Source: Quercus robur
Lineage: Eukaryota; Streptophyta; Magnoliopsida; Fagales; Fagaceae
NCBI RefSeq assembly: GCF_932294415.1
Contig: NC_065538.1
Span: 19,195,656-19,259,655, forward strand
DNA: 64,000 nucleotides
Direction of reading: 5' to 3'
Positions within the stretch are counted from its first letter, which is position 1. Each line of letters begins with the position of its first letter. Below the pieces are notes generated by a model that did no database searches, was not told the origin of the DNA, and saw nothing but the letters and a program-made list of their open reading frames with translations. Of the stretch, positions 48,685 to 60,224 are shown piece by piece. The translations under genes and the position numbers were made by a program.

Positions 48685-49059
48685 TCAATGCATTGTATGC
48701 TTGGGATCAAGATCCCAGGTACAACAATAGTGATTTTGCCATGGACTAGTACCCATATGGTAGGCAAATGACTCATGATCTGTTGAAATTTTATGAAAGA
48801 CATTTGGTTGCTCAACTCCCCATATGAAAACATTCCCCTTTTTCAACAGTTTGGATAGTCCACTAATGACCAAGGTTGGTCTTGGTGTGAACTTCCTAAT
48901 GTAAGAAACTCTTTCTAAGAAGCTCTTGAGTTCCCTGATCGTGGTATGCCTCTTCATGGTTGATATTGTTGTTGCCTTAGTTGGATCTATGAGGAGATCG
49001 ATGTTAGGCGAAGGAAATTTATCCTTTGGACGTGCCTTATTTAGTTTGAAGGAGTTCAC
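48685..49059 (-). pseudogene. Ty3/gypsy reverse transcriptase/RNase H remnant, internally deleted
   Basis: The 124-residue frame begins with a recognisable RT stretch (LNKARPKDKFPSPNIDLLID, normally LNKACPKD-x-FPLPxID) and jumps after about 25 residues to the segment joining RT and RNase H (ELKSFLERVSYIRKFTP, then SKLLKKG and the WG-x-E-Q motif). The middle of RT, including the Y-x-D-D catalytic site, is missing, so it is an internally deleted copy. The wording of both parts suits the Tat/Ogre/Athila-side Ty3/gypsy lineages. The minus orientation agrees with the PBS and polypurine tract. It is inactive. Confidence 0.75.
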
Positions 49060-49103
49060 ACCAATAAATCTTCATATATATTTTTTTAATAGCTCCACTA
49101 GCT

Positions 49104-49146
<43 letters not shown>

Positions 49147-49929
49147 TACTGATAACTAACTGCTGATTAGGATGGGCCCCGGGTTCCTTGGGTCAGCCCC
49201 CAAGTTCACTCTTCTAGTTTTTCCTTTGGTAGGATTTATGTCTTTCTTTCCATATCCGTAAGTTTCTCCAGGACCTTCATAAGCAGTATATTAACCTTCC
49301 TCCTTCTGTCTTTTTCTGTCCAAGGGATCCCTCAAACAATGGGTATTGTTTCTTTCTTCTGGGATGGGAGCCCCCCCGAGATCCTAACAATGGGATATTC
49401 TCCAGTTAGAGCTGATTCACCATAAAGTATATTTTCCACAAAGTTTACTTTATGCTGGATGAAAGGTCTAAGATTGGCAGCGACTTTTGTGGGCTTCCCA
49501 TTCAATCCCTCTTTCACGTACTAGTGGTACATTGAGAGGATTAGGCAATAGTTGTGATGTCATGGTTGGCCTTCAGAGCTAGTTGTAGGTGTCCTCCAGT
49601 GGTCTCTGTATCTCCTCCAAATCTTGTTATTTCCATAGGTGAGCCCAATTATTGAGCTGTAAGAAATGATAGATGTATTGTATAGTTGTTGAGCTTTCAA
49701 TAATGTTGATTTTGCTGCTGACTTGCAATATAGTGTTTCTATTGATTTTCTTCAAAATATATTTAAGGTCCATTGCATAATAGGCTTTAGCCCCTAAGAC
49801 ATGAGGCGGTTGTTGAATCATGCTTGATCCACCTTCTCTTGATGCTATTATGGAACTTCTATCCATTTTCCGGATGCCTCCATTTTTTTTTTTTTTTTTA
49901 CAACCATTTTACTTTGCTGGATTCGTGGA

Positions 49930-51925
49930 AATACTTCGCCTTTGTTGGAACTAACGATCTTTTAGGCTTTACTGAAATTGAGGGTGTACTTAGCCTTGCT
50001 GAAATTAAGGATCTCCTCAACTTTGTTGGGATCAAGGATCTCCCAGGCGTTACTTTCCTGGAGTTAAGGATCTCTTAGACTTTGTTGGAATTAAGGATGT
50101 ACTCAGCCTTGCTGGAATAAAGGATCTCCTCAGCTTTGTTGGGATCAAGGATCTCCCAGGCTTTGCTTCCCTGGAGTTAAGGATCTCCTAGACTTTGCTG
50201 GAATTAAGGATGTACTCAGCCTTGCTGGAATAAAGGATCTCCTTAGCTTTTTTGGGATCAATGATCTCTTCAGCTTTGTTGGGATCAAGGATCTCCCAAG
50301 CTTTGCTTTCTCGGAGTCAAGGATCTCTTAGACTTTGCTTTCTCGGAGTCAAGGATCTCTTAGACTTTGCTGGAATTAAGGATGTACTCAGCCTTACTGG
50401 AATAAATGATCTCCTTAGCTTTGTTGGGATCAAGGATCTCCCAGGCTTTGCTTTCCTGGAGTCAAGGATCTCCTAGACTTTGCTGGAATTAAGGATGTAC
50501 TCAGCCTTGCTGGAATAAAAGATCTCCTTAGCTTTGTTGGGACCAAGGATTTCTTAGGCTTTGCTGGGATCAAGGATCTCCCAGGCTTTGCTTTCCTGGA
50601 GTCAAGGATCTCTTCAACTTTGTTGGGATCAAGGATCTCCCAGGCTTTACTTTCCCGGAGTCAAGGATCTCTTAGACTTTGCTGGAATTAAGGATGTACT
50701 CAGCCTTGCTGGAATAAATGATCTCCTTAGCTTTGTTGAGATCAAGGATCTTCCAGGCTTTGCTTTCCTGGAGTCAAGGATCTCCTAGACTTTGCTGGAA
50801 TTAAGGATGTACTCAGCCTTGCTGGAATAAAGGATCTCCTTAGCTTTGTTGGGACCAAGGATTTCTTAGGCTTTGCTGGGATCAAGGATCTCCCAGGCTT
50901 TGCTTTCCTAGAGTCAAGGATCTCTTAGACTTTGCTGGAATTAAAAATGTACTCAGCCTTGCTGGAATAAAGAATCTCCTCGGCTTTGTTGGGATCAAGG
51001 ATCTCCCAGGCTTTGCTTTCCTAGAGTCAAGGATCTCCTAGACTTTGCTGGAATTAAGGATATACTCAGCCTTGCTGGAATAAAGGATCTCCTTAGCTTT
51101 GTTGGGACCAAGGATTTCTTAGGCTTTGCTGGGATCAAGGATCTCCCAGGCTTTGCTTTCCTGGAGTCAAGGATCTCTTAGACTTTGTTGGAATTAAGGA
51201 TGTACCCAGCCTTGCTGGAATAAAGGATCTCCTCAGCTTTGTTGGGATCAAGGATCTCCCAGGCTTTGCTTTCCTGGAGTCAAGGATCTCTTAGACTTTG
51301 CTGGAATTAAGGATGTACTCAGTCTTGCTAGAATAAATGATCTCCTTAACTTTGTTGGGATCAAGGATCTCCTAGGCTTTGCTTTCCTGGAGTCAACGAT
51401 CTCTCAGGCTTTGCTTTCCTGGAGTCAAGGATCTCCTAGACTTTGCTGGAATTAAGGATGTACTCAGCCTTGCTGGAATAAAGGATTTCCTTAGCTTTGT
51501 TGGGACCAAGGATCTCTTAGACTTTGCTGGGATCAAGGATCTCTTAGACTTTGCTGGAATTAAGAATGTACTCAGCCTTGTTGGAATAAAGGATCTCCTC
51601 GGCTTTGTTGGGATCAAGGATCTCCTAGGCTTTGCTTTCCTGGAGTCAAGGATCTCCTAGACTTTGCTGGAATTAAGGATGTACCCAGCCTTGCTGGAAT
51701 AAATGATCTCCTCAGCTTTGTTGGGATCAAGGATCTCCTAGGCTTTGCTTTCCTGGAGTCAAGGATCTCCTGGAGTCAAGGATCTCCTAGACTTTGCTGG
51801 AATTAAGAATGTACTCAGCCTTGCTAGAATAAAGGATCTCCTCAGATTTGTTGGGACCAAGGATTTCTTAGGCTTTGTTGGGATCAAGGATCTCCAAGGC
51901 TTTGCTGGGATCATGGAACTACTTC
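49930..51925. repeat. ~2-kb array of a 27-bp minisatellite with ~113-bp higher-order unit
   Basis: The basic unit is 'aaggatctcctagactttgc' plus 'tggaatt' (27 bp), with variants having 'tactcagccttgc' or 'cagctttgttgggatc'. Typical order is three 27-bp units and one 32-bp unit ('cccaggctttgctttcctgg' plus 'agtc'), a higher-order repeat of about 113 bp. I estimate around 70 basic units. Because 27 is a multiple of three, long stretches stay open on both strands (9-residue repeats such as KDLLDFAGI on plus and IPAKSKRSL on minus). Those frames are repeat translations, with no evidence of a gene. It lies on the 5' side of the RT remnant of the host element. Confidence 0.93.
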
Positions 51926-53160
51926 ATTTTGCTAAACCCGTGGGTGGAGCCAAAGAACTTGTCCATTTTGTTAACTTGCGCCATATGATATTATTATCAA
52001 GTTGCTGCAAAATTATTTAGCCCCACAACGTGAGGAAATTGCTTTGCTATGTGATTTACATTTCATCAAATCTCTTTGATTCATTTACTTCTCTTTCTTC
52101 TTTTTCTTTTTAAGCAAATGAAACAATATCATGAATTTTTTTTAAAAGAAAGAATACATTAACCCCCAAATGTGGGGCCATTTCTCTATTATGTAGCTCA
52201 TACAATCTTCATTTCATCAATCTCTATTTTTTTTTGGCACACTTCTCCATTTTTTTTTTAATAATGAGACAATGTTTTGATTGTTAAAATATTATTACAT
52301 GACCCCTCTTACCCCTTTTTTTGTAAAGAGTAGAATCTTCATGAGAAAAAAGGTTTTGCTTCTTCTAGCTGAGTTCAATATTTATTTTCAACTTTTTGGT
52401 TGTACTCTATAGGTTGGCTGTACTCTCAAAACACCTTTAGTATTAGTTAAGTTTTTATGAAACCAGTGAGTTATCTTTGGAGACCAATGGTACAAAGTGG
52501 TTTCACACCACCAATACCTCATTTAACAAGCATCTTCAAGTTTTGGACTTCAAAGTTTAGGACTAAACTAACTGCATAAATGCTAATCAAACTGACCAGC
52601 TTTCTTCTCATCACTCCTTCCTACCCTTTCTATTGCTCAGGGTGTGGAGTCATCAACAGCCAATCCCATGCCATGTTCAAAACATTGTGATCTTTTGATC
52701 AATGTCAAAACCATTTAGCAACATGGTCTCAACCACCAATAAGTTGAAATAAAACAATATTGCAGTATCTTTTATGAATATTTTTAAAATGAGGTCCATT
52801 TAGTTGGAGGATGAGCATGACAACCAAACTTATCTATGATTCTATATTGTGTAGAACAAGTGTTTACTTTTATTGCTTTCATGCAACATAGTGAAAGCTA
52901 TCCATTTGAAAACCATAGATTTCAGTCCATTATGTTCAAAATATAAAATGGAGAAAATAATGATGCATAAAACTTATCTTGTGTTGGGAAGTTCCCCAAA
53001 ATTCCATATAGAGTCTCCCAATAGAACATTTGTTGGAGGAACCCGTACTTTCGGGATCTTGATGTTGAATGCACTAAGAGGAACTTTCCTTCCTCTAGGT
53101 GTTTCCTAGATTTGGAGCCATGCTTGCGAAGGGACTACTTTTTCCCTCTCCTTTTTCCCA

Positions 53161-53179
53161 GTCCTCAATGGAGTCGCCA
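53161..53179 (-). other. Primer-binding site of the 11.4-kb element
   Basis: On the minus strand TGGCGACTCCATTGAGGAC lies three bases after the 5' LTR. It starts with TGG, complementary to the CCA end of a tRNA. I recall similar sites assigned to tRNA-Arg in Tat/Ogre elements; the tRNA identity is not proven here. Confidence 0.7.
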
Positions 53180-53182
53180 AAA

Positions 53183-53744
53183 TGTGAGAGTGCTTTTTTC
53201 TTTAGCACACAAGCCCAAGGATCCTGGGCCAAATAGTTGTATTTTGGTGGACTGGGCTTGGTTCACCGCAACTAAATGGGGGCTGATTACAAACCAAGTT
53301 GTGCGCAAGTCACATAAATCTCCTCAAGGCAAAAATGCGATTCCTCCTAAGCAATAAAATACCATTATAAGTGTTTTAGTATCATAAAATGACCCTTTAC
53401 TCTTACAAAAATAAGTAAAATAGATGTTCATAATATTCACAATGAGAAAGAGATTGAAATAGAATATTTAAGGCTTATCTTTTATCGTATAAACATTTTA
53501 AAGAATTCCTTCACTTGGTACCCCAGGCGTACTGTCGTGGGATCCCGGGACGTACTGTCGTGGGATCCCGGGGCGTATTAGGCCTGTAAGAACCCAGAAT
53601 CTCTGGTTCTCTGCACTATACAATCTTTCTCCATGCTTGTTATGCAATGGAGTTTTGTCCTTTCCTTTTACCTCTATAGGTCCTACACAATAACAACTAT
53701 ACAAGGCACATATCTTCAAATAATTGTTAGTTTCTTAGATTAGG

Positions 53745-53776
<32 letters not shown>

Positions 53777-55064
53777 TAATACATATACATATATGTCAAT
53801 GAATTTTATGAGAATGATTCAACCATGAGGATCCTGGCCTCAATTCTCATAGACTTAGTGCTTTTGCACAAGACTTGTGGGATTTGGAACTCAAGTCTGA
53901 GTGGCTTTACTTGGGCAAAAGACTCAGCTTTACAAGCAAGAATATATGTATTGAGCAGCAAGAAGCAATAAAGGAAGATAATATAATAAAGAAATATGCA
54001 AAGCAATTGTTAGAAATTCTCAAATCAATATGAGATATTTCATTATTTTTCTTAATTGTGAATTACAAATGTGCTCACTAAGACGTGATACAAGGTTCAA
54101 ATAAGCTCAAAAATTACAGACTTTGATGGCTATTCAAGCCTCTAAGACTTGTAAAGTTTGAATCCTTTTGAATCCAAGTATGTGCTATAGTGGCTGTTTC
54201 TGGGATACCGGGAGACAGATATGTGCTATAGTGGCTATTTCTGGGATACCGGGAGACGTTCCTCTTTTTTTCTTAAATTTTACAGAGTTCTCATGGCTCT
54301 GTTATGATATTCTTCCTACTGAAAATCCTCCCCCCTTTCAACATGGGTTTTATTTTCCTTTTATAGTGTGTTTTCTAGGGCTCCATGGTACTAGTGATTT
54401 CTCTCTTTTGCCCCTCAGAGCTCGTGCTGTGACAGTTGCTCAAGGGCTGGTCTCTTCCCTTTTTTCTCATAGTTTTCATCTTTTGTTGCTGTTTCTCTAA
54501 AAGTCACTTGCTGACTTTCCATTCCAGGGCGTCCTTGGGCAACTAGCCTTCAATCTCTCTTCCTTCAAGATTTCTCATTTTTCAGACTCAACTGTCGGTT
54601 GTATTTCCTTACTGTCATTATTCCCAAATAGTTGGAATCTTTTATTGCTGGATTGAAAGTTCTCTTCCAGTCGCTTCTACGTATGATTTTCTCATTCTTG
54701 GTTCCTTGTGGTACAGCTCCTTTTTCATGAATGTTTGCTTTATACTTTTTGATTCTTTGCTGCACCAGTGGGTACTTAAGAAGGACATCTCTGTTCTTCA
54801 TTTCTTGTATTTCGTGGTACCTTTCTTGAGTTGTCTCAATCCCACAGTAGCTGTCCTGCATTACCTGAGGATCCTAGGCCTCTGGCAGCCTCTGGGTATC
54901 CCGGCCCAGTTCTTTCACTGAATTTTGCTGGACTTTTTAATGACCTTTTTTGCTGGAAATCTGAACATAAATAGGGCCTTAATGTTGATTCTTCTTGCTG
55001 CTTGAATTGGGCCTTCTTTACTTTTCATGGAATGGGCTTTCTTGTAAAATTTTGGCCTTCAACA
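53183..55064 (-). repeat. 5' LTR of the 11.4-kb element
   Basis: A 1882-bp partner of 43633-45506 with the same internal short repeats. It is eight bases longer, with differences scattered and mostly transitions. A longer (TA)n-type tract is at about 53745-53776. Confidence 0.92.
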
Positions 55065-55385
55065 GAGTTCATTTTCAACTTTAGAGGGCCATGTATGATT
55101 TTTTTGTTTTAACAAAAAGTTTCAAATATGATAAACTAATATATATACTACTTTAAAAAAAAAAATTTAATTCTAGGGCACCACGGTCACTTGGTCTGGT
55201 CGTGGTCACTGCCACCCCACATACAGGAAGAGACAGCTTCTTAATCGTAAGAGAGTAAAGCTAGCATCTATTATTATTATTATATTTGTTTTTGATAGGA
55301 GCTAGCATCTATTATTGGTGGTGGATCACATAAGGTAATTTCCTAAGGACATTGAATGTGTTTAATTTCCTATTGAATCAGGTTA
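55065..55385. other. Surviving intron 2 sequence of gene F between two retrotransposons
   Basis: Positions 55230-55385 are collinear with 20440-20565 of intron 2 in gene D ('cttctattattgg', 'gtggatcacat', 'ggtaatttcct', 'cctattgaatcaggtta'). This ties the split exons of gene F to one locus. The part before 55230 belongs to an older unidentified insertion that the 11.4-kb element entered. A ~15-bp duplication (agctagcatctatta) with an ATT run lies at 55259-55320. Confidence 0.8.
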
Positions 55386-55386
55386 A

Positions 55387-55500
55387 GTGGGTTCCAGTTA
55401 GCTCAATTGGTAAAATCTCTGATACTTGTATTAAAGATCTGAAATTTAATTCCCGCTTACACCAAAAACTAATTGGTGTTTTGGTTTGATGATAAAGGAC
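55387..55500 (+). mobile_element. tRNA-derived SINE fragment
   Basis: The sequence starts 'gtgggttccagttagctcaa' with an A-box-like TAGCTCAATTGG at about 55399-55410 and a decayed B box ('gatctgaaatttaattccc') some 35 bases on. It is followed by 'acaccaaaaactaattggtg' and 'ttggtttgatgataaag', words I recognise from a widespread plant SINE. The D intron lacks it at the same point (after 'caggttaa'). The 3' end appears cut by, or abutted to, the following gypsy element. Confidence 0.65.
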
Positions 55501-55505
55501 GTTAA

Positions 55506-56145
55506 TGATGTCGCGAAAGCCTAAAGAAAACGCACACGATGCTCTCTTGATAGAACAAAAACTAAACTGTTAGTTCCTGGTAGTAAACCTCAAATTCACA
55601 ATGGGTTTTCCTGAATTCACAAGGAGAATAAAACTGGAATTCACCAGAAGAAAATTTGATAAAACGTCTGTGTTTGTTGATAATAGTCTAATTTGCCTCT
55701 TACGGCTACAAAACATATAAATACTAAGGAAAATGTCTAAAACCCTAATTCGCACTAATTACGTGATTAGGTGACAAAAATACCAAATTTTACAAAAAAT
55801 GGCAAAATTGAGTTAAATGCAGAATCATAAACTACTGACCTTAAGGGTCGTCCCAAAACAGACGTGACCTTATTTTAGCCTTTAAACTAAAAGTTATTAA
55901 GGAAAAACAAATATTACTATAAATAGCAAAAACATTGTTTTCGGGGCCTTAATGAAGAAATTTGCCTAAATTTTGGCGACGTTCATGAATCTGGATTAGA
56001 ACATCATTTCCCTTCAACCTGCCAAATTTCATGCAATTCCGACACTGTTACCCTAATGGCCCCCTACTAGCACCCCTCTTTGACCTTGCATTGTGACTTC
56101 CAGCGCTCCTGCTGCTCTAGGAAGGCATGTGCTGTTTCTTCTACA
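55506..56145 (-). repeat. 3' LTR of the 5.7-kb gypsy element
   Basis: A 640-bp repeat ending TTCTACA on the plus strand. The polypurine tract adjoins it at 56146-56162 (minus strand GTAGGGGAGACTGA). The element's last coding frame (56255-56067) runs into it. Confidence 0.88.
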
Positions 56146-56255
56146 TCAGTCTCCCCTACTTGAAAAGAACTCGACCCTGAGTTCCCACTAACTGGCTCAT
56201 CAGGAGGATGATAATCATACAAATCAGCAACATTGAAGGTAGAAGAAATGCTCAT
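56067..56255 (-). pseudogene. C-terminal end of the gypsy polyprotein
   Basis: This frame starts [20 protein letters not shown], a stretch typical of the region after the integrase core in plant Ty3/gypsy polyproteins. It runs across the polypurine tract into the 3' LTR. It is separated from the core by stops and shifts. No clear chromodomain is seen. Confidence 0.6.
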
Positions 56256-56619
56256 GTCTGGAGAAAAAACTTCTTGTCCTTCAATTTGTTGTAGGTACCA
56301 ACAGGAAATCTCTCCTTTCTAAGATAGACTAGTACTAAATCCCCAACATTGAAGATCTTCTCACATTTTTCTTACCAGCAGCCTCCTTGTACTTGGCATT
56401 TGTAGTTTCAAGTTTTTGCCTTACCTCCTATTGCATGGCCTGAATACGGTCAACCATATTCTTTACTGCTTAACTCACTCCTGGAAGCTCAGGTAAAGGT
56501 ACCAAGTCCAAAGCGTGTTTTGGGGGCACGCAATAGACGATGGCAAATGGAGACTTACCAGTGCTTTTGCTAACTAAGCTGTTGTAAGCAAACTCTGCCT
56601 GGGACAATGCAAGATCCCA

Positions 56620-56937
56620 CTACTTGGGCTTCTCGCCTAAGATACACTGGATTAGATTCCCCAAAGTGCGATTAACCACTTCTGTCTGGCCATCAATCTG
56701 AGGATGACTAGTGTTGTTGTAATTCAAGGAAGTGTCAAAACGCTTCCACAAACTCTGCCAGAAGTGACTAATGAACTTGGTATCCCAATCAGAGGTGATG
56801 GACTTTGACACTCCATGCAAACGCATAACTTCCTTAAAGAACAGACTGGCCACTTGAGTAACATCTGAAGTCTTCTTGCATGCTATGAAATGGGACATCT
56901 TCAAGTACCTGTTAACCACAACAAAAACAGAATCCAT
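56620..56937 (-). pseudogene. Gypsy integrase catalytic core fragment
   Basis: The 105-residue frame covers the rve-type core. It reads [20 protein letters not shown] (first Asp at the start, where VVVDRF is usual and here reads VVVNRY), then [18 protein letters not shown] with a catalytic Asp, and [13 protein letters not shown] with the catalytic Glu. It inserts element cDNA in active relatives. This frame has no connection to the zinc-finger part (57348-57025) without crossing stops, so the enzyme is dead. Confidence 0.85.
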
Positions 56938-57024
56938 ACCTCGCTGGAAGACCCAGTATAAAGTCCATAGACAGATCCTTCCATGGTGCTTGTGGAACTG
57001 GCAAAGACATGTAAAACCAGTATT

Positions 57025-57348
57025 CTAAGATTGACCCTTAGCAGTTTGGCAGATTGGACACTTCCTCACATGATTGCCAACATCCCTTTTGAGTTGTGGC
57101 CAATAATACCTCTCCTCCACCAATGCTATAGTCTTATCTCTGTCCATATGTCTACCCAAACATCCACCATGTAGCTCCCTAATGATCTGCTCTCTCAATG
57201 AACTTTTAGGAATGCATAATTGATTACCCCGAAAGAGGAAACCATCTTGAATGTACATACTAATTAACAGCAGTATGAGTTTGTTGACACTTACCCCAAA
57301 TATCACCAAAATCCTCATCATTCTCGTACAGCTCCTTGAGGCAATCAA
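57025..57348 (-). pseudogene. Gypsy integrase zinc-binding (HHCC) domain fragment
   Basis: The frame contains [20 protein letters not shown] (two His), then YYWPQL, then [14 protein letters not shown] (two Cys), the HHCC zinc-binding region before the integrase core. It lies in order between RNase H (upstream, higher coordinates) and the core. It is a broken part of the 5.7-kb element. Confidence 0.85.
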
Positions 57349-57629
57349 ATCTTACGATTTCAGTACGTAGGATGGTCAACAAAGATGCTCACATGCTGAG
57401 TGCATTAGCCACCTTATTAGTGACGCTAGACTTGTGCTCAATGTGAAATGGAAGCGCTGTATATAAGCTACCCACCGAGCATGCATCCTGTTAATGCTAA
57501 AATGACTGTTGATGTGCTTCAATGCTTAATGATCTGTATATAATACAAACTCCCTCTAAATCAGGGCTCCTAATGCTTAAGGGTCCGTACTACAGCAAAG
57601 AACTCTAGCTCATAAGCCGACCATTTACT

Positions 57630-58575
57630 TCAAGCCTCACAAACTTTCTCACAAAAGAATGCTATTGGTCTGTTGTCTTGTGAAAGGACAACACCTATCC
57701 TGACCACAGATGCATCACACTCCACCTGAAACACCTTATTGAAGTTGGGCAATGCCAAAACCGGGGCTGTGCTCAACTTCTCCTTGATCAAGGCAAAGTT
57801 CTGTTCTACCTCCTTTCCCCATGAGAGCCTCCCCTTCTTCAGACACTCAGTGATAGGGGCTACTATGCTACTAAAATCTCGAACAAACCTCCGATAAAAG
57901 GTTGCCAACCTATGGAAACTTTGTACATCACTCACTGTCTTTGGGGTTGACCATTCTCTGACTGCATGGACCTTGTCCTCATCAACGTGAATCCCATCCA
58001 CACTAACCACATGTCCTAAGAACAGCAACTTATCATTCAAGAAGCTGCACTTCTTCAAGTTGATATACAATTCATTGGCCTGCAACACCGCCAGTACTTC
58101 TCGCACATGATTATAGTGGGCTGCTTCTGTCTTATTGTAAATCAGAATATTGTCAAAATAAACTACCACAAACTTTCCAATAAAGGGTTTCAATACCTGA
58201 TTCATAAGCCTCGTGAAAGTGCTGGGAGCATTGGACAATCTGAAAGGCATCACCATCCACTCATACAACTCTTCCTTTGTCTTAAAAGCTGTCTTCCACT
58301 CATCTCCAGGTCAGATCCGAATCTGGTGATACCCACTCTTGAGATCCTACTTAGTGTAACACTTGGACCCACTCAGCATATCAAACATTTCATCTAGTCG
58401 AGGAATAGGAAATCGATACTTGACTATGATCTTGTTGATGGCTCGACTATCCACACACATATGTCAGCTCCCATCCTTCTTCGGTGTTAACAATGCCGGT
58501 ACCGCACATGGACTCATACTCTCCTTGATCTGCCCTTTGCTCAGAAGCTCATCCACCTGCCCTTGTAGAATCTAA
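57630..58575 (-). pseudogene. Gypsy reverse transcriptase and RNase H start, inactivated
   Basis: The open part (58268-57630) starts with [20 protein letters not shown], a typical RT palm motif (usually MPFGLSNAP). It contains the catalytic motif as YFDN where Y-x-D-D is required, then FLGHVVS and the connection region. The RNase H start follows (ECDAS), with PIAFF. Upstream in the same direction (58500-58280) the earlier RT part is recognisable (TPKKDGS then MCVDSRA) but crossed by a stop at the conserved Trp position. The Asp-to-Asn change and the stops make it non-functional. Confidence 0.88.
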
Positions 58576-59219
58576 CTCTCTTGAGGATTCATCCTGTAAT
58601 GTGGCATATTTGGTAGATTAGCTCCAAGAGCTAAATCAATGCAATGTTGGATGTCGCGCATTGGTGGTAAACCTGCAGACAGCTCTTCTGAAAAAAACTC
58701 TTCAAACTTCTTGATCAATGGTTGAATTGTCTCGAGTATTTTAGCAACCTTCTTTGGCTCGCCATCCGTTACCACTACAGCATATATCTGTTTCAACTCT
58801 TTACACTTACTGTCAAACTCATCCTCATTGTTGACTATGAAGAGTGATGGCTTCCCTTCCACTTTAGAAGCTTTGGGCACACTGGCTTCCTTAATAGGAC
58901 CAAGGACAATTTTTCTGCCATTCTTAAAGAACACATACACATTATCCTTACACCTATGAGTAGCATCTACATCATACTGCCAAGGTCTACCCAATATTAA
59001 ATGACATGCATCCATTTCAACAACACCACAAACTATTTCATCTACATAGCACTTACCCATAGAAAAAGTAACACGACATTGTTGATTAATAAGAGTTTTC
59101 GTACCTTTCTTGATCCAACCTATCTTGTACGGAGAGGGATGTTTTTCTGTTTTCAGCCTCAGCTTGGTAACCAAACTCTTCGACGCGATGTTCTCTACAC
59201 TGCCACTGTCAATGATCAA
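58572..59219 (-). pseudogene. Gypsy aspartic protease and linker to RT
   Basis: The 215-residue frame opens with MIIDSGSVENIASKSL, the retropepsin active-site DSG with the usual SxENxxS context. CHLILGRPWQYD (a conserved retropepsin C-terminal motif) follows, then a Lys/Glu-rich linker. It ends with PPMRDIQHCIDL and the MPHYRM-like start of RT. The frame ends at a stop just where RT begins. In active relatives it cuts the polyprotein. Confidence 0.85.
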
Positions 59220-59270
59220 ATCACAAGCCCTTTTACTGATGGTGCATTGTGCTCGAAGGATCTCATTCCG

Positions 59271-59756
59271 CTAATCCCCATATTCCACCCTTGGTGTGAG
59301 CAACAACCTCTGGATCACCAAAGACCTCCCTAATGGCACGCCTTCCTCATCTTCTTGTACCTCATTCGGACCATAGGTATATAGATTAGCATCATTATAC
59401 ACCTCTTCACCCTCTTGTTCACCTTCTGCTTCACCCTCTTCTGCCTCCACTAGATTCACTGCGGCTCGCTTAGGGCAAGTACTAGATCGAAACCCTGGTT
59501 CTCCACACCTATAGCACTTATTCCTAGTTGTCCTAGCATATGGGTTGGTGTTCGCTATCGGTTGGACTGCGGATCCTGCTACTGCCACTGTGGACGGGTT
59601 GACACCACTATTCTCCCTAACCACGGGTTGTGATCGTGGCATAAACATGGGCTGTTTACTATTGTTAGTAGTGGAATTGGAGGACTTCGAACTGCGGTTG
59701 GAAAACTTCGAACCTGCCCTAAGATGCTGATATTCTATTTTCTTGGATAGGGTCAC
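59271..59756 (-). pseudogene. Gypsy gag C-terminal part with zinc knuckle
   Basis: A Ser/Asn/Pro-rich stretch leads to the knuckle CYRCGEPGFRSSTC (about 59523-59480). The pattern is C-x2-C-x4-F-x4-C, with the His of the normal CCHC motif replaced by Phe. An acidic Glu/Gly-rich tail follows. The knuckle binds element RNA in active relatives; loss of the His should weaken zinc binding. Confidence 0.82.
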
Positions 59757-59954
59757 ATCCTCATTTAAAGTATATAGGGTTTGTAAGGATACCTAATCTC
59801 GGATGGAAACTCGCAACCCATGTACAAATCTGGATATTCGTTGATCTTCAGTCTCCTCCAAATCATTGCGATTCGCCAGCCTGTCAAACTCCTTCATGTG
59901 CTCATTAACTGTCCGAGTACCTTACCTACAATCCTGGTACTATCTAAACAACTC

Positions 59955-60224
59955 CTATTGGTAATCTGGTGGTAAGAATCGATCTGCCATTAATCTTTTT
60001 ATTCTCCTCCATGATCGTATTGGAAGCTTTCGTTCACGGGTACGGTTAAGTTGAACACGATCCCACCAGGTCGATGCTCCTCCCTTCAATTTGTAGGCCA
60101 CCAAACACACCTGTTTGTCATCTGCAGTACCCATATAATCGAAAAACATTTCCACCTCACTGACCCAATCCAGATACTCTTCAATAGAGACATTACCATT
60201 AAAGGATGGTAACTCTACTTTCAT
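59955..60224 (-). pseudogene. Gypsy gag core fragment
   Basis: The frame carries KVELPSFNGNVSIEEYLDWV, then KQVCLVAYKLKGGASTWWDR and a final RLMADRFLPPDY, the usual retrotransposon gag core. An upstream start (about 60535-60533, MANQRDGD) fits the gag N-terminus but meets TAG after about 22 codons. Gag forms the particle shell in active elements. This copy is broken. Confidence 0.85.

Larger units (their letters stand above)
43633..55064 (-). mobile_element. 11.4-kb LTR retrotransposon, largely non-coding, inserted in intron 2 of gene F
   Basis: Two direct repeats of 1874 and 1882 bp (43633-45506 and 53183-55064) start TGTGAGAGTG and end TTCAACA on the plus strand. Reading on the minus strand they start TG and end CA. 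Inside the right LTR, 53179-53161 is a primer-binding site (TGGCGACTCCATTGAGGAC), and inside the left LTR a purine tract (CTCGGGGGGCTAA) lies at 45519-45507, so the element is on the minus strand. Flanking 5-mers GGGTT and GAGTT look like a target duplication with one change. The first ~300 bp of the LTRs differ at about six positions by my count. The interior keeps only a short RT/RNase H remnant plus minisatellites, resembling decayed Tat/Ogre-type gypsy elements. Confidence 0.85.

Noticed and set aside
48926..49159. Plus-strand frame over the RT remnant
   Set aside because: Shadow of the minus-strand RT/RNase H remnant running into a poly-T tract.
51379..51660. Repeat protein-like frames (KDLLDFAGI units) at 50252-52020 on plus and 51617-51393 on minus
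   Set aside because: They are translations of the 27-bp minisatellite. Both strands are open only because the unit is a multiple of three, and the frames break at every 32-bp unit.
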